Position numbers and translations under genes: made by a program. This document shows positions 53,936 through 63,189 of a stretch of DNA of 64,000 nucleotides, one piece after another. The notes below the pieces were generated by a model, which saw nothing but the letters and a program-made list of their open reading frames with translations, searched no databases and was not told the DNA's origin. This stretch comes from FEN-1279 sp964400285 (GTDB taxonomy: Bacteria; Bacteroidota; Ignavibacteria; Tepidaquicellales; Tepidaquicellaceae): assembly GCA_964400285.1 (NCBI GenBank), contig CAYNTK010000011.1:1-64000 (forward strand), written 5' to 3'. Each line of letters starts with the position of its first letter. Positions within the stretch are counted from its first letter, which is position 1.

Positions 53936-54787
53936 ATGAAAAAATCTATACAATTTATAAAAAATAAGTTTATAGTAATTAATACACTGTTACTAATTTC
54001 AGTGTTATTATCTCTTTCAATATTTTATAGTTGCGGTGCGAATCTATTTTCAGAAGAAGATGATATTAAGCTTGGCAAAGAAATAGACGAAGAAATTAAA
54101 GCGCATCCTAAAGAATATCCAATGTTGCAAGGGCATCAGGATATAAAGGATTATGTGAACGGAATTGGGAAATATATATTACAAACTTCGCCAAAAATTG
54201 AATATAGGAACATATTCCCGTATAATTTTCAGGTTATAAACGATACTATCGTTAATGCATTTTGCACGCCGGGTGGATATATTTACGTTTATACTGGGTT
54301 GATGAAATTTTTAGATAACGAGGCATCACTTGCTGGTGTAATTGCGCATGAAATAGCTCACGCAGAGAGAAGACATATGACACAAAGATTAACGAGTTAT
54401 TATGGAGTAAGTTTAATATTCAGCATAGTATTGGGAAATAACCCAAATTCGGTAGCGGAGATTGTTGCAAATTTATTTGCGGGACTTGGATTTCTTGCAA
54501 ATAGCAGAGCAGACGAGGAGGAAGCAGATAATTTTTCGATTAAATATCTTTCATCAACTAAATATTATCCGGGAGCAATAACATTTTTCTTCGATAAGAT
54601 TTCAGAAGAACAAAGGAGAAAGGGTGAGACACCGGGCGGGCTCGATAGATTACTGTCAACTCATCCATTACCACAGGATAGAATTGATAATGTAAAAGCA
54701 CAATTGAAAAAATTTAAAGTTAAACCTGACCCTACAAAGGGATTATATACAGAAGAATATCAACAAATAAAATCAAAATTACCATAA
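53936..54787 (+). CDS. M48 family metallopeptidase lipoprotein
   Basis: The 283-residue product has a signal peptide ending in a lipobox (FYSC). The zinc site HEIAH lies in LAGVIAHEIAHAERRH and a distal Glu in SRADEEEADNFSIKYL, as in M48/BepA-like peptidases. STHPLPQDRI precedes a short C-terminal tail. It is likely a periplasmic or outer-membrane quality-control protease. The helical hydrophobic loop VSLIFSIVLGNN may contact the membrane. Divergent from carbamate kinase. Confidence 0.92.
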   Translation: MKKSIQFIKNKFIVINTLLLISVLLSLSIFYSCGANLFSEEDDIKLGKEIDEEIKAHPKEYPMLQGHQDIKDYVNGIGKYILQTSPKIEYRNIFPYNFQVINDTIVNAFCTPGGYIYVYTGLMKFLDNEASLAGVIAHEIAHAERRHMTQRLTSYYGVSLIFSIVLGNNPNSVAEIVANLFAGLGFLANSRADEEEADNFSIKYLSSTKYYPGAITFFFDKISEEQRRKGETPGGLDRLLSTHPLPQDRIDNVKAQLKKFKVKPDPTKGLYTEEYQQIKSKLP

Positions 54788-54800
54788 ATAATAAAATAAG

Positions 54801-55316
54801 ATGAGAAAAATACTTATAGCGTTTTTACTAATAATATTAACGCAAATAACTTTTGCCCAGAAAAAAATAGATATTACAGATGATAATTATAAATTTACTA
54901 TATCGTTACAAGAAGGATGGATGAAACCAAAGATTGAAGAAACCACTAAAAAGGATGTAATATCATATTCATTTGACCATAAAAAAGATTCTACGATACA
55001 AATTCTTTTATTAGCTTTTAAAATAGAAACAATAAAAGACCTGGATAATTTTATTTATGTTCTTGAAAAAGATGCAACACTAAATATACCTCCGAAAAGC
55101 GGTGATTATACAACTTTCGATAAAGGTGATTATGATGGTAAGATGGCTTTTTATAAAGATTTGCAATTTACCGAATTAATATATTATTTCAGAACAAAGA
55201 GAACAGAATCAAAGGATAATTATGCTTATATGTTAAGATTTATTTCTACAAACTACAATCCAAAAGTAGAAAAGATGTTTAAAGAAATTGAGGAAGATTT
55301 TAAAATTTTAAAATAA
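54801..55316 (+). CDS. Exported protein of unknown function
   Basis: The 171-residue product has a clear signal peptide (ILIAFLLIILTQITFA) followed by an alternating beta-strand domain. It begins YKFTISLQEGWMKPK, resembling the PsbP/DcrB-like fold in which small exported proteins wrap a short sheet. No catalytic motif is visible. It follows the M48 peptidase by 13 bases, so may be co-transcribed with it; a terminator follows. Confidence 0.75.
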   Translation: MRKILIAFLLIILTQITFAQKKIDITDDNYKFTISLQEGWMKPKIEETTKKDVISYSFDHKKDSTIQILLLAFKIETIKDLDNFIYVLEKDATLNIPPKSGDYTTFDKGDYDGKMAFYKDLQFTELIYYFRTKRTESKDNYAYMLRFISTNYNPKVEKMFKEIEEDFKILK

Positions 55317-55326
55317 AAATTTAATA

Positions 55327-55368
55327 AAAGCTCGTTTCAAATTTTCTTTTGATTCGAGTTTTTTTTTA
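55327..55368. terminator. Terminator between convergent genes at 55.3 kb
   Basis: The imperfect stem AAAAGCTCG..TCAAA / TTTGA..CGAGTTTT, with a 2x2 internal mismatch, is followed by nine T residues on the plus strand. It serves the exported-protein gene and possibly the MBL gene end. Confidence 0.65.
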
Positions 55369-56007
55369 TTGTAGAAATGGATTATTATTTTTTTCTTTTC
55401 TTATGGTCGTTTCATCTAAATGACCGGGGTATAAGATATAATTATCGTTACATAAATTAAATAATTTATTTTTAATAGAATTTAGTAAAACTTTAAAATC
55501 GCCTCCCGGTAAATCCACTCTACCAATAGAATCTTCAAAAATAGTATCACCAGAAAAGATAATTTTATTTTTATGGTCAACTATACAGATTCCACCGGGT
55601 GAATGTCCCGGAGTATGGATAAAGTTAATTTGTAAATTATTTAGATTAATATTTAAATCTTCAGTTATGAATAAATCAGGTATAGGTGATTTATGAATTT
55701 CGAGATTATATAAAATTCCTTGAGCAGATGCGTAGTTAAGTAAAAATAAATCATCTTCATGAATTAAAAGAGGACAGTTAAATGTTTTCTTAGCAAAGTT
55801 ATTACCAAGAACGTGGTCAATATGCCCGTGAGTATTAATAGTATATTTAACATTAATTTTTAAATCATTTATAAAATTTAAAATTTCATCTTCTTCTTTT
55901 TTGTCATATGCACCAGGGTCTATTAAAATGGCTTCTAAAGAGTTTTCATCGTAATAAATGTAGCAATTCACTCGAAATAGGTTAAAAGTAAATTTTTTTA
56001 TTTTCAT
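55366..56007 (-). CDS. MBL-fold metallo-hydrolase (glyoxalase II-like)
   Basis: The 213-residue metallo-beta-lactamase-fold protein has the zinc motif NTHGHIDHVLGN, FIHTPGHSPGGICIV, FSGDTIFEDSIGRVDLPGG and the last histidine in YPGHLDETTI. It matches the hydroxyacylglutathione-hydrolase-like group. Since bacillithiol synthesis (bshC) is encoded nearby, a bacillithiol-thioester or other small-molecule role is possible, but the substrate is unknown. Confidence 0.92.
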   Translation of the reverse strand: MKIKKFTFNLFRVNCYIYYDENSLEAILIDPGAYDKKEEDEILNFINDLKINVKYTINTHGHIDHVLGNNFAKKTFNCPLLIHEDDLFLLNYASAQGILYNLEIHKSPIPDLFITEDLNINLNNLQINFIHTPGHSPGGICIVDHKNKIIFSGDTIFEDSIGRVDLPGGDFKVLLNSIKNKLFNLCNDNYILYPGHLDETTIRKEKNNNPFLQ

Positions 56008-56062
56008 TTATATATAAATTGATTTTACTTTTTTTTATGAATAATTTTGTTTTTTTAATGTA

Positions 56063-56512
56063 TTGAACGAAACAAGTAAAATTAAGATAATTGGAACTAA
56101 TCGGAAAGCTAATTTTCAATACGAAATATTAAATAGGTATGAAGCTGGATTAGTTCTTTTAGGAACGGAAGTGAAATCCTTAAGAGAATCGAAAGTTAAC
56201 TTACAAGATGCATATGCTAAATTTATAGGAGATGAATTATGGTTAATGAATTCGCATATAAGTGAATTTAAATTCGGAAATATAAATAACCACGACCCAT
56301 TAAGAAAAAGAAAGTTATTATTTAATAAGAGAGAATTAAGAAAGATTAGAGGGTTACTTGAAGAGAAAGGATTGACAATGGTTCCAACTAAAATATATTT
56401 TAAAAATTCCATAGTAAAAATAGAAATGGCAATTGCAAGAGGGAAAAAAATGTATGACAAAAGACAAACAATCAAACAAAGAGAAACAGAAAGGAAACTA
56501 AAGAGATTATAA
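56063..56512 (+). CDS. smpB: tmRNA-binding protein SmpB
   Basis: The 149-residue product has the SmpB fold: NRKANFQYEILNRYEAGLVLLGTEVKSLRE, LQDAYAKFIGDELWLMNSHI, HDPLRKRKLLFNKREL and the basic C-terminal tail KMYDKRQTIKQRETERKL. It binds tmRNA for ribosome rescue. No ssrA gene is seen in the window. The start is TTG at 56063, as the nearby ATG 56058 is out of frame. It lies 1 base before tyrS. Confidence 0.96.
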   Translation: MNETSKIKIIGTNRKANFQYEILNRYEAGLVLLGTEVKSLRESKVNLQDAYAKFIGDELWLMNSHISEFKFGNINNHDPLRKRKLLFNKRELRKIRGLLEEKGLTMVPTKIYFKNSIVKIEMAIARGKKMYDKRQTIKQRETERKLKRL

Positions 56513-56513
56513 T

Positions 56514-57722
56514 ATGAAAGCATCATTAAACGAACAAATGGATGTAATTAGAAAAGGGACTGTAGAGATAATTCCTGAAGAAGAACTTGTCCAGAAATTA
56601 GAAAAATCGATAAAGAAAAAAATTCCATTAAATATTAAACTTGGATGTGACCCATCAAGACCAGATTTACACATTGGACATTCGGTTGTATTGAATAAAT
56701 TGCGAGAGTTTCAAGACTTCGGACATCAGGCAATATTGATAGTAGGTGATTTTACCGGGATGGTGGGAGACCCGACAGGAAAAAAGAAAGCAAGACCACA
56801 ACTTACATTCGAAGAAACACGAGAGAATGGTAGATCGTATTTCGAACAAGCAATTCATATTCTCGATAAAAATAAAACGAAAATAGTATATAATTCAGAA
56901 TGGCTTGGAAAGCTCAACCTACATAATCTTATAGATATTTTAAGTAAATTTACAATACAAAGAATACTCGAAAGAGATGACTTTACGAATAGATTACGCG
57001 AGCAACAAGAAATTACAGCTCACGAGATTTTATATCCGATTATGCAGGGATATGATTCTTATGCGATAAAGTCAGATGTAGAGCTTGGAGGAACTGACCA
57101 GAAGTTTAATAATCTTATGGGTAGAGATATGCAAAAGAGATTCGGACAGGAACCGCAGGTTGTAATATTAATGCCTCTTCTGGAGGGAACAGATGGAAGT
57201 GAAAAAATGAGTAAATCTCTAAATAATTATATTGGAATTACAGAAGCACCAAAAGATATATTCGGGAAAACAATGAGTATACCTGATGTATTGATATATA
57301 AATATTTCGAGCTTGCAACGAGATTATCGCCACAGGAATTACAGGAGATTAAAAATGAACTTGAAGATCCAAAAAATAATCCAAGAAACACAAAACGAAA
57401 ACTTGGTTATGAACTTGTTAAATTGTATTATAATGAGGAGATAGCAAAGACAGCAATAGAGGAGTTCGATAAAATATTTATTAAAAAAGAAATTCCCGAT
57501 GAAATAGATGAATTTAAATTAGAAATGCAAAGCATTAAATTAATTGACCTTTTAACTTTGACAAAAATGGCAGAATCAAAAGGCAATGCAAGAAGATTAA
57601 TAGAACAAGGTGGAGTTAGTATTGATGGTGAAAAAATTGAAGATATAAATTATATTGTGAACGCTGAAAAAGATTTTGTACTTAAAGTCGGCAAGAGAAA
57701 ATTTTTAAAGATTATTAAATAA
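56514..57722 (+). CDS. tyrS: Tyrosyl-tRNA synthetase
   Basis: This class I synthetase of 402 residues has the HIGH-like HIGHSVVLNKLREF, GDFTGMVGDPTGK, and QGYDSYAIKSDVELGGTDQKFN. The KMSKS loop is in DGSEKMSKSLNNYIG, and a C-terminal S4 RNA-binding domain covers about 340-400 (ARRLIEQGGVSIDG). The length and motif details fit the TyrRS-2 (TyrZ-type) group. Confidence 0.96.
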   Translation: MKASLNEQMDVIRKGTVEIIPEEELVQKLEKSIKKKIPLNIKLGCDPSRPDLHIGHSVVLNKLREFQDFGHQAILIVGDFTGMVGDPTGKKKARPQLTFEETRENGRSYFEQAIHILDKNKTKIVYNSEWLGKLNLHNLIDILSKFTIQRILERDDFTNRLREQQEITAHEILYPIMQGYDSYAIKSDVELGGTDQKFNNLMGRDMQKRFGQEPQVVILMPLLEGTDGSEKMSKSLNNYIGITEAPKDIFGKTMSIPDVLIYKYFELATRLSPQELQEIKNELEDPKNNPRNTKRKLGYELVKLYYNEEIAKTAIEEFDKIFIKKEIPDEIDEFKLEMQSIKLIDLLTLTKMAESKGNARRLIEQGGVSIDGEKIEDINYIVNAEKDFVLKVGKRKFLKIIK

Positions 57723-57769
57723 TAATTTTAAAAAATAGAGGTAAAAAAAAACCGGAAAGGAGATAAAAA

Positions 57770-58315
57770 ATGTTCAAGCCAACAAAAATATTTTTCACAA
57801 AAGGTGTAGGAAGACATAAAGATTATTTACAATCTTTTGAAATGGCATTAAGAAATGCAGGAATAGAAAAATTAAATCTTGTTATGGTATCGAGCATTTA
57901 TCCTCCCGGATGTAAAAGAATAACACGTGAACAGGGGATTGCACTACTTGAACCCGGACAGATTACATTTGTTGTAATGGCAAGAAACTATACAAACGAA
58001 CCTAACAGGTTAATAGCATCTTCAATTGGAGTTGCATTGCCTTCAGACGATAGTCATTATGGCTATATATCTGAACATCATCCTTTTGGCGAAACGGAAA
58101 GAATTGCTGGTGATTACGCAGAAGACCTTGCTGCAACAATGCTTGCAACTACACTTGGGGTAGAATTCGACCCAGAGACAGCGTGGAACGAAAGGGAGCA
58201 GGTTTATAAACAAAGTGGCAAGATATTTAAATCTTTTAATATAACACAATCGGCTGAAGGAGATAAAAACGGGCTCTGGACAACAGCAATAGCTTGTGCA
58301 GTATTACTTCCGTAA
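57770..58315 (+). CDS. pdaD: Pyruvoyl-dependent arginine decarboxylase
   Basis: The 181-residue product has the self-cleavage region MVSSIYPPGCKRI, where the Ser becomes the pyruvoyl group. PGQITFVVMARNYTNEPNRLIASSIGVALP and SEHHPFGETERIAGDYAEDLAATML follow. It converts arginine to agmatine for polyamine synthesis. A very strong GGAAAGGAG site precedes the ATG, and the gene stands alone after tyrS. Confidence 0.93.
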   Translation: MFKPTKIFFTKGVGRHKDYLQSFEMALRNAGIEKLNLVMVSSIYPPGCKRITREQGIALLEPGQITFVVMARNYTNEPNRLIASSIGVALPSDDSHYGYISEHHPFGETERIAGDYAEDLAATMLATTLGVEFDPETAWNEREQVYKQSGKIFKSFNITQSAEGDKNGLWTTAIACAVLLP

Positions 58316-58359
58316 TGATTTTTCAAATAAGTCGTAGAAATTTTATGGTTTTACTTTCT

Positions 58360-58635
58360 TCATTGGATATTATGCAGTTGCACAAGTTCCCATTGAAAAT
58401 CATTTAAATTAAACGAAAGTTCACAAACCACACATTGCTTTACGCAAGTTACCGTGTAATGATACTCATAGGTGTTTCCTGATGGTATTTTCCAGTAAGA
58501 ATTTATTTTAGAGACGTTGAAGATATCGTTTTTCCATTTAAATCTCAGGATTTCGAGATTCAGATTATGGAAATAAGCTATTACCTCTATTTTTTCCGAA
58601 ATAAGATTATTCATAACCTTTATAATATATGCCAT
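58360..58635 (-). CDS. Small DUF6504-like protein
   Basis: The 91-residue all-beta protein has the pattern IEVIAYFHNLNLEILRFKWKNDIFNV..INSYWK..YHYTV..VCELSF..FQWEL. This resembles the conserved small DUF6504-like family of unknown function, where the Trp/Arg/Tyr positions recur. A CVKQCVVC stretch is unusual. ATG 58635 lies in a 42-bp palindrome; an internal ATG at 58614 is also possible. Tentative. Confidence 0.6.
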   Translation of the reverse strand: MAYIIKVMNNLISEKIEVIAYFHNLNLEILRFKWKNDIFNVSKINSYWKIPSGNTYEYHYTVTCVKQCVVCELSFNLNDFQWELVQLHNIQ

Positions 58636-58660
58636 ATTAAAATATGGTATATATTATAAA
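58619..58660. promoter_or_regulatory. 42-bp near-perfect palindrome over the start of the small protein gene
   Basis: The arms 58619-58638 and 58641-58660 pair over 20 positions with one G-T wobble (core GCCATATT / AATATGGT) and a 2-nt centre. The start codon lies in the left arm and the leader in the right arm. A TTGACTTT box follows just outside. It could be an operator, a translation-blocking hairpin, or a terminator for the MFS gene at 58681. Confidence 0.65.
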
Positions 58661-58680
58661 AAGTCAAGAGAAAAGGTAGG

Positions 58681-59907
58681 TTAATTTGTTTCCAAATAGT
58701 TTAAATCTTTTCCATAGGTTTCTTCGAGGCGTCTGACGGAGAAATATGCAATAGCAATAGTCAGCAATCCAACGAATAAAGCAGAATATACAATTCCGAA
58801 ATAATTTCTTAAAAATTCAAAAAGTAAAGTAACTGGGACAACAGCACCACGAACGAAATTCGGAACAGTAGTAGTAACGGTTGCACGAATATTAATTCCG
58901 AATTGTTCTGAAGCATTTGTAACAAATACAGCCCAATATCCACCTGATACACCAAGTAATGTGCAAATTATATAAAAGAAAAACGAATCAAATCTATTTA
59001 GAAATAAATATATTAGAATTATTATTGCTTCTAATATTATAAAAGCTTCGATTATTTTTTTTCGTGATTTAAATATTTGACTTAAAGTTCCACTTAAGAA
59101 ATCACCAATAGCAAGGCCGATATAACAAAACATTACTGCTTTTCCAGCAATAATTGGTTCGGATAGGTTAAATTTGCTTGCAAATTCAGGAGAGAAAGTA
59201 ATCAATATTCCTACAATAAACCAGATAGGAACACCAACAGCAATACAATAAATATATTTCGAGAAATTTTTTTTATCCTTAAAAATCATTAAGAAATTTC
59301 CTTTACTAATATTTTTCATTTTAATCGAATTATACATTCCTGATTCATAAACACTAACACGCATTATAAGGAGTGCAAATCCAAGACCTGCTCCTATGAA
59401 GTATGCATGTCGCCAATCGAAGAAATCACCAACCAGTGCAGCTACAACAGCACCAAATATTCCGATTGTAGCAACTATCATAGTTCCGTATCCTCTTGAT
59501 TCTTTAGACATAACTTCAGAAACAAGAGTAATGCCAGCTCCAAGTTCACCAGCAAGACCTATTCCAGCAACAAATCTGAGGATTGCATATTGGGAAATAT
59601 TTTGGACAAAACCATTCAATAAATTAGCAAGTGAATACAAAAGAATTGAGCCAAATAAAACTGAAATACGTCCTTTTTTATCACCGATAATTCCCCAAAG
59701 GATACCACCAATAAGCATTCCGCCCATTTGCATATTTAAAAGTAAAACACCATTAGAAAGGAGATTATCACCAGTAATTCCAAGTGATTTTAAAGAAACA
59801 ATTCTTACTATACTGAAAAGTATCAAATCATAAATATCAACAAAATATCCAAGAGCAGAAATTATTATTATCATTAAGATATTTTTGTTCACATTTTGGG
59901 TTACCAT
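58681..59907 (-). CDS. MFS transporter
   Basis: The 408-residue transporter has 12 predicted helices. The MFS loop motif is GDKKGRISVLFGS between helices 2 and 3. FVAGIGLAGELGAGITLVSEVMSKESRG follows in helix 4/5, in the style of sugar-acid or carboxylate (SHS/AAHS) carriers. A long cytoplasmic linker of roughly 40 residues lies mid-protein. The substrate is unknown. It is the gene downstream of the secreted beta-helix protein, whose stop is 1 base before this start. Confidence 0.9.
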   Translation of the reverse strand: MVTQNVNKNILMIIIISALGYFVDIYDLILFSIVRIVSLKSLGITGDNLLSNGVLLLNMQMGGMLIGGILWGIIGDKKGRISVLFGSILLYSLANLLNGFVQNISQYAILRFVAGIGLAGELGAGITLVSEVMSKESRGYGTMIVATIGIFGAVVAALVGDFFDWRHAYFIGAGLGFALLIMRVSVYESGMYNSIKMKNISKGNFLMIFKDKKNFSKYIYCIAVGVPIWFIVGILITFSPEFASKFNLSEPIIAGKAVMFCYIGLAIGDFLSGTLSQIFKSRKKIIEAFIILEAIIILIYLFLNRFDSFFFYIICTLLGVSGGYWAVFVTNASEQFGINIRATVTTTVPNFVRGAVVPVTLLFEFLRNYFGIVYSALFVGLLTIAIAYFSVRRLEETYGKDLNYLETN

Positions 59908-59908
59908 T

Positions 59909-61438
59909 TTATTGAAGAAGGATTAATTTTTTCGATTCGCTTAAACCATCGACTGAAAGATTATAAAAATAAATTCCACTCGATAGTTTGTGATTTGAAA
60001 ATTGCGAAATTGAAAATGGTATTATGTAAATTCCTGCTTTTTGATATTTATTAACTAATGTTAAAATTTCTTTACCTAAAATATCGAATATCTTTAATGT
60101 AACAAAGCTATTAGTAGCTATATGATATTTGATATTTGTAGAAGGATTAAAAGGATTAGGATAAGCGTCAAATAATTTGAAATAGTTCGGCAGAACTGAA
60201 TAATTTTTTTCCGAATTCATTATTAATCTATATGGGATGTAATCAACAAATCCAAGATTCGAGAAGTCAGTTTTATGCCAAATATGAGCTTCAATGCTAT
60301 CCGGATTGGTTGTACCCCAATAATTATTTTCAGCTTTTAGAGTATCAGAAGTAGTAACGTTAAAATAGAAATCAAAGATGGTATCATTATGACCATTGTT
60401 GTATATTTTATTAAATCCGTTATCTGATGTATCGGAGTTAGATATGTTTCCAAAATTCGGATTAGCGGCATTTTGAACAGTAACTCCCCAAAGATTCCAT
60501 CTAATTGTATTTCGTGTACATATAACATTTATAGAAGAAGCTCCATTGATATTTATACCACTTCCACCTTGCATAGGTATTCCCTGAATATTATTACTAT
60601 CAATAATATTATTATTTATGTAAGCATTAATATTAGCGTTTTGCAATGCGATGCCATATCTATTTCTTTTAATAATATTATTTTCTATTATAAGTGATGG
60701 AACAGAACCGATAGGTAAAAACGAAATTCCTCCTGACATTGGATAAAGTCCACGAATTGTATTTCCTCTAATTATTACTGGACTTGATGATGCAGCACCA
60801 AGATTTATCTGTGGATAATTTCCGTTTTCGGTATCATTTTCGTAAATCAAATTGTTAATAATAATTGGTGAGGAAGAAATATTTGAACCTGATACAATAG
60901 CTGCTCTTCTATTATGATAAATTTTGCAGTTACTAATAGTGGAATTTGACCTAAACAAAGAGATTGCACCACTTTGCAGACCTGATGAATATAAATTGTT
61001 ATATCGAATGATACAGCTATCAATAATAATATTACAGTCAAGCATTCTAATACTATTTCCGTATTCAAATATCATTTTCTTTATAATTGAAGCACTGCAA
61101 GTAGAGTCGAGCTTAATTCCAATATGTTTTAAGTTTGTATCGATGGCGGTAAATTTTACAGAATCAGGAGGATTTACTAAAAATGTTCCGTAAATATTTA
61201 TAAAAGTTAAATTTCCGAGTTTAACAGTTACATTATTGAAAATTTTAATAGTATCAGATTGTGAAACCACTAAAGTATCATTAATATAATATACACCCCC
61301 TGAAAAAGTAATATGTCCGTTTGAATTAGCTACGAGACTATCTAAGTTCCAATTTTTTCCTGTTCCCGGTGTAATATAAATAGCATATAATTGCTGAACT
61401 GATAGCAAAAATACAAAAATGTAGAAATATCTTTTCAT
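59909..61438 (-). CDS. Secreted right-handed beta-helix protein with T9SS sorting domain
   Basis: The 509-residue product has a signal peptide (YFYIFVFLLSVQQLYA) and an N-terminal part of small parallel-beta-helix repeats (about 60-400). These contain IRYNN, YHNRR, IYEND, IKRNRYGIALQNANIN, IDSNN and TIRWNLWGVTVQNA. A C-terminal sorting domain of about 80 residues contains FDAYPNPFNPSTNIKY, VTLKIFDILGKEILTL and GIYFYNLSVDG. Such proteins are exported by the type IX system and anchored or released; beta-helix domains often bind or cut polysaccharides, but no catalytic residues are evident. Confidence 0.88.
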   Translation of the reverse strand: MKRYFYIFVFLLSVQQLYAIYITPGTGKNWNLDSLVANSNGHITFSGGVYYINDTLVVSQSDTIKIFNNVTVKLGNLTFINIYGTFLVNPPDSVKFTAIDTNLKHIGIKLDSTCSASIIKKMIFEYGNSIRMLDCNIIIDSCIIRYNNLYSSGLQSGAISLFRSNSTISNCKIYHNRRAAIVSGSNISSSPIIINNLIYENDTENGNYPQINLGAASSSPVIIRGNTIRGLYPMSGGISFLPIGSVPSLIIENNIIKRNRYGIALQNANINAYINNNIIDSNNIQGIPMQGGSGININGASSINVICTRNTIRWNLWGVTVQNAANPNFGNISNSDTSDNGFNKIYNNGHNDTIFDFYFNVTTSDTLKAENNYWGTTNPDSIEAHIWHKTDFSNLGFVDYIPYRLIMNSEKNYSVLPNYFKLFDAYPNPFNPSTNIKYHIATNSFVTLKIFDILGKEILTLVNKYQKAGIYIIPFSISQFSNHKLSSGIYFYNLSVDGLSESKKLILLQ

Positions 61439-61532
61439 TAGAATAAGTAAATTTTTTTAATTTTTTTATAAATATTTTAATTGTTAATTTATTAAAATAA
61501 AATAATTAAAAATAAGATATAAGTCTAATAAT

Positions 61533-63179
61533 ATGCAAATACCATATAATAAATTACCGGGTTTTAATGAATTTTTTCTTGAATATTTAAATGATTATAA
61601 TACTCTAAAAGCTTTTTTCAATTATAATTATAAAGAAAAAGAAGGAATTTTTAAATCGATTGCAGATAAGGAGGCAAATTACCTTAATAAGAAAATATTT
61701 ACACGAGATGACTTATCCGATATATTAATGATACAGAATAAATTTTTTAACGCATCTGAGGAAACGATAAAAAATATAGAACTTTTAAGAAAAGAAAATA
61801 CGTTTGCAGTTGTTACCGGACAGCAAACAGGAATATTAACAGGAAATCTATACACACTAATTAAAGCAATAAATGTATATCAATTATCTTTAAAATATTC
61901 TGAATATTTTCCCGAAATTAATTTTGTCCCGATATTTTGGCTTGAAACAGACGACCATGATTTTCTCGAAGTAAATAATGTTAATATTTATAATAAAGAA
62001 AATAATCTCGATAAAGTTGAGTATTTTGAAGGCGGAGAAGTAAAAGAAAGATATTTAAATCCAATAAATTCAATAATATTCGATGATTTTATAGAAAAGT
62101 TTAAAAATGATTTAAGAGAAAAGTTATTAGTGACAGAATTTAGTGAGAAAGTATTCGATTATATAAATCGTTCTTATAAACCGGGAATAAGTTTTCCGAT
62201 TGCATTTGCAAGATTTTTAAATTATTTAATAGGGGATTTAGGTATTATTTTTTGTAATCCTGCGGATAAAGAAATTAAAAAATTGTTAATACCTATTTTC
62301 GAAAAAGAATTAAACACATATCCCGAAACTTGTGAAAGAGTAATTGAGGCATCGGCAATAATAGAGCAGAAATATGAGCCACAAGTAAAACCTCAGCCAA
62401 TAAATGTATTTTATGTTCACAATGACCATAGATATTTAATAGAACCTCGACCTGATAATATTTTTGCCTTAAAAAATTCACGTCAACGATTTGAAAAATC
62501 GCAATTAATGGAACAATTATATAACACGCCTGAAAATTTTAGTAGTAATGTAATTTTAAGACCTATTTGTCAGGATTATTTATTACCAACAATAGCTTAT
62601 ATAGGTGGACCGTCGGAAATTGCATACTTTGGGCAGTATAAAAATGTTTATGAGTTTTTTGAAGTGAATATGCCGGTTATACATCCAAGGACATCTATAA
62701 CTTTGCTTGAAAATAGAATTACAAATTTTATTTCGAAAAATGGAATAATGTTAGAAGAACTATACGACGAGAAAAAAGTCACATCTAAATTTATGAATAA
62801 AATAAATGAATTAAAGGTGGACGATATATTTAACAATCTTAAAGATGAATTGAATGCACTTTATTATAGTTTTGGAATAGATTTAGAGAGAATTGACAAA
62901 AATCTTTTAAATACTTTTAAAAGTAAGAATGAAAAATATTTAGAGACACTCGAATATATAAAACAAAAATTCGTCGAATCTCAGGTTCAACAAAATGAAT
63001 CGGCAATTTTAAAATTAAAATCAACAATTCAAAGTGTATATCCTGATGAAACACTTCAGGAAAGATACATTAATATAGTTTATTTTATCAATAAATATGG
63101 ATTTGACATAATTAGAAAATTAATTGATTCAATAGATATTAATAATTTTAATCACCAAGTTATAGAAATCTCATCTTGA
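61533..63179 (+). CDS. bshC: Bacillithiol synthase (cysteine-adding enzyme)
   Basis: The 548-residue product has BshC family motifs: FAVVTGQQTGILTGNLYTLIKAI, FVPIFWLETDDHDFLEVN, NRSYKPGISFPIAFARFLNYL and YIGGPSEIAYFGQYKNVYEFF. A C-terminal coiled coil follows. It attaches cysteine to glucosaminyl-malate, the last step of bacillithiol synthesis. bshA and bshB are not in the window. It is followed after 10 bases by a glycosyltransferase gene. Confidence 0.94.
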   Translation: MQIPYNKLPGFNEFFLEYLNDYNTLKAFFNYNYKEKEGIFKSIADKEANYLNKKIFTRDDLSDILMIQNKFFNASEETIKNIELLRKENTFAVVTGQQTGILTGNLYTLIKAINVYQLSLKYSEYFPEINFVPIFWLETDDHDFLEVNNVNIYNKENNLDKVEYFEGGEVKERYLNPINSIIFDDFIEKFKNDLREKLLVTEFSEKVFDYINRSYKPGISFPIAFARFLNYLIGDLGIIFCNPADKEIKKLLIPIFEKELNTYPETCERVIEASAIIEQKYEPQVKPQPINVFYVHNDHRYLIEPRPDNIFALKNSRQRFEKSQLMEQLYNTPENFSSNVILRPICQDYLLPTIAYIGGPSEIAYFGQYKNVYEFFEVNMPVIHPRTSITLLENRITNFISKNGIMLEELYDEKKVTSKFMNKINELKVDDIFNNLKDELNALYYSFGIDLERIDKNLLNTFKSKNEKYLETLEYIKQKFVESQVQQNESAILKLKSTIQSVYPDETLQERYINIVYFINKYGFDIIRKLIDSIDINNFNHQVIEISS

Positions 63180-63189
63180 TATCATAATA

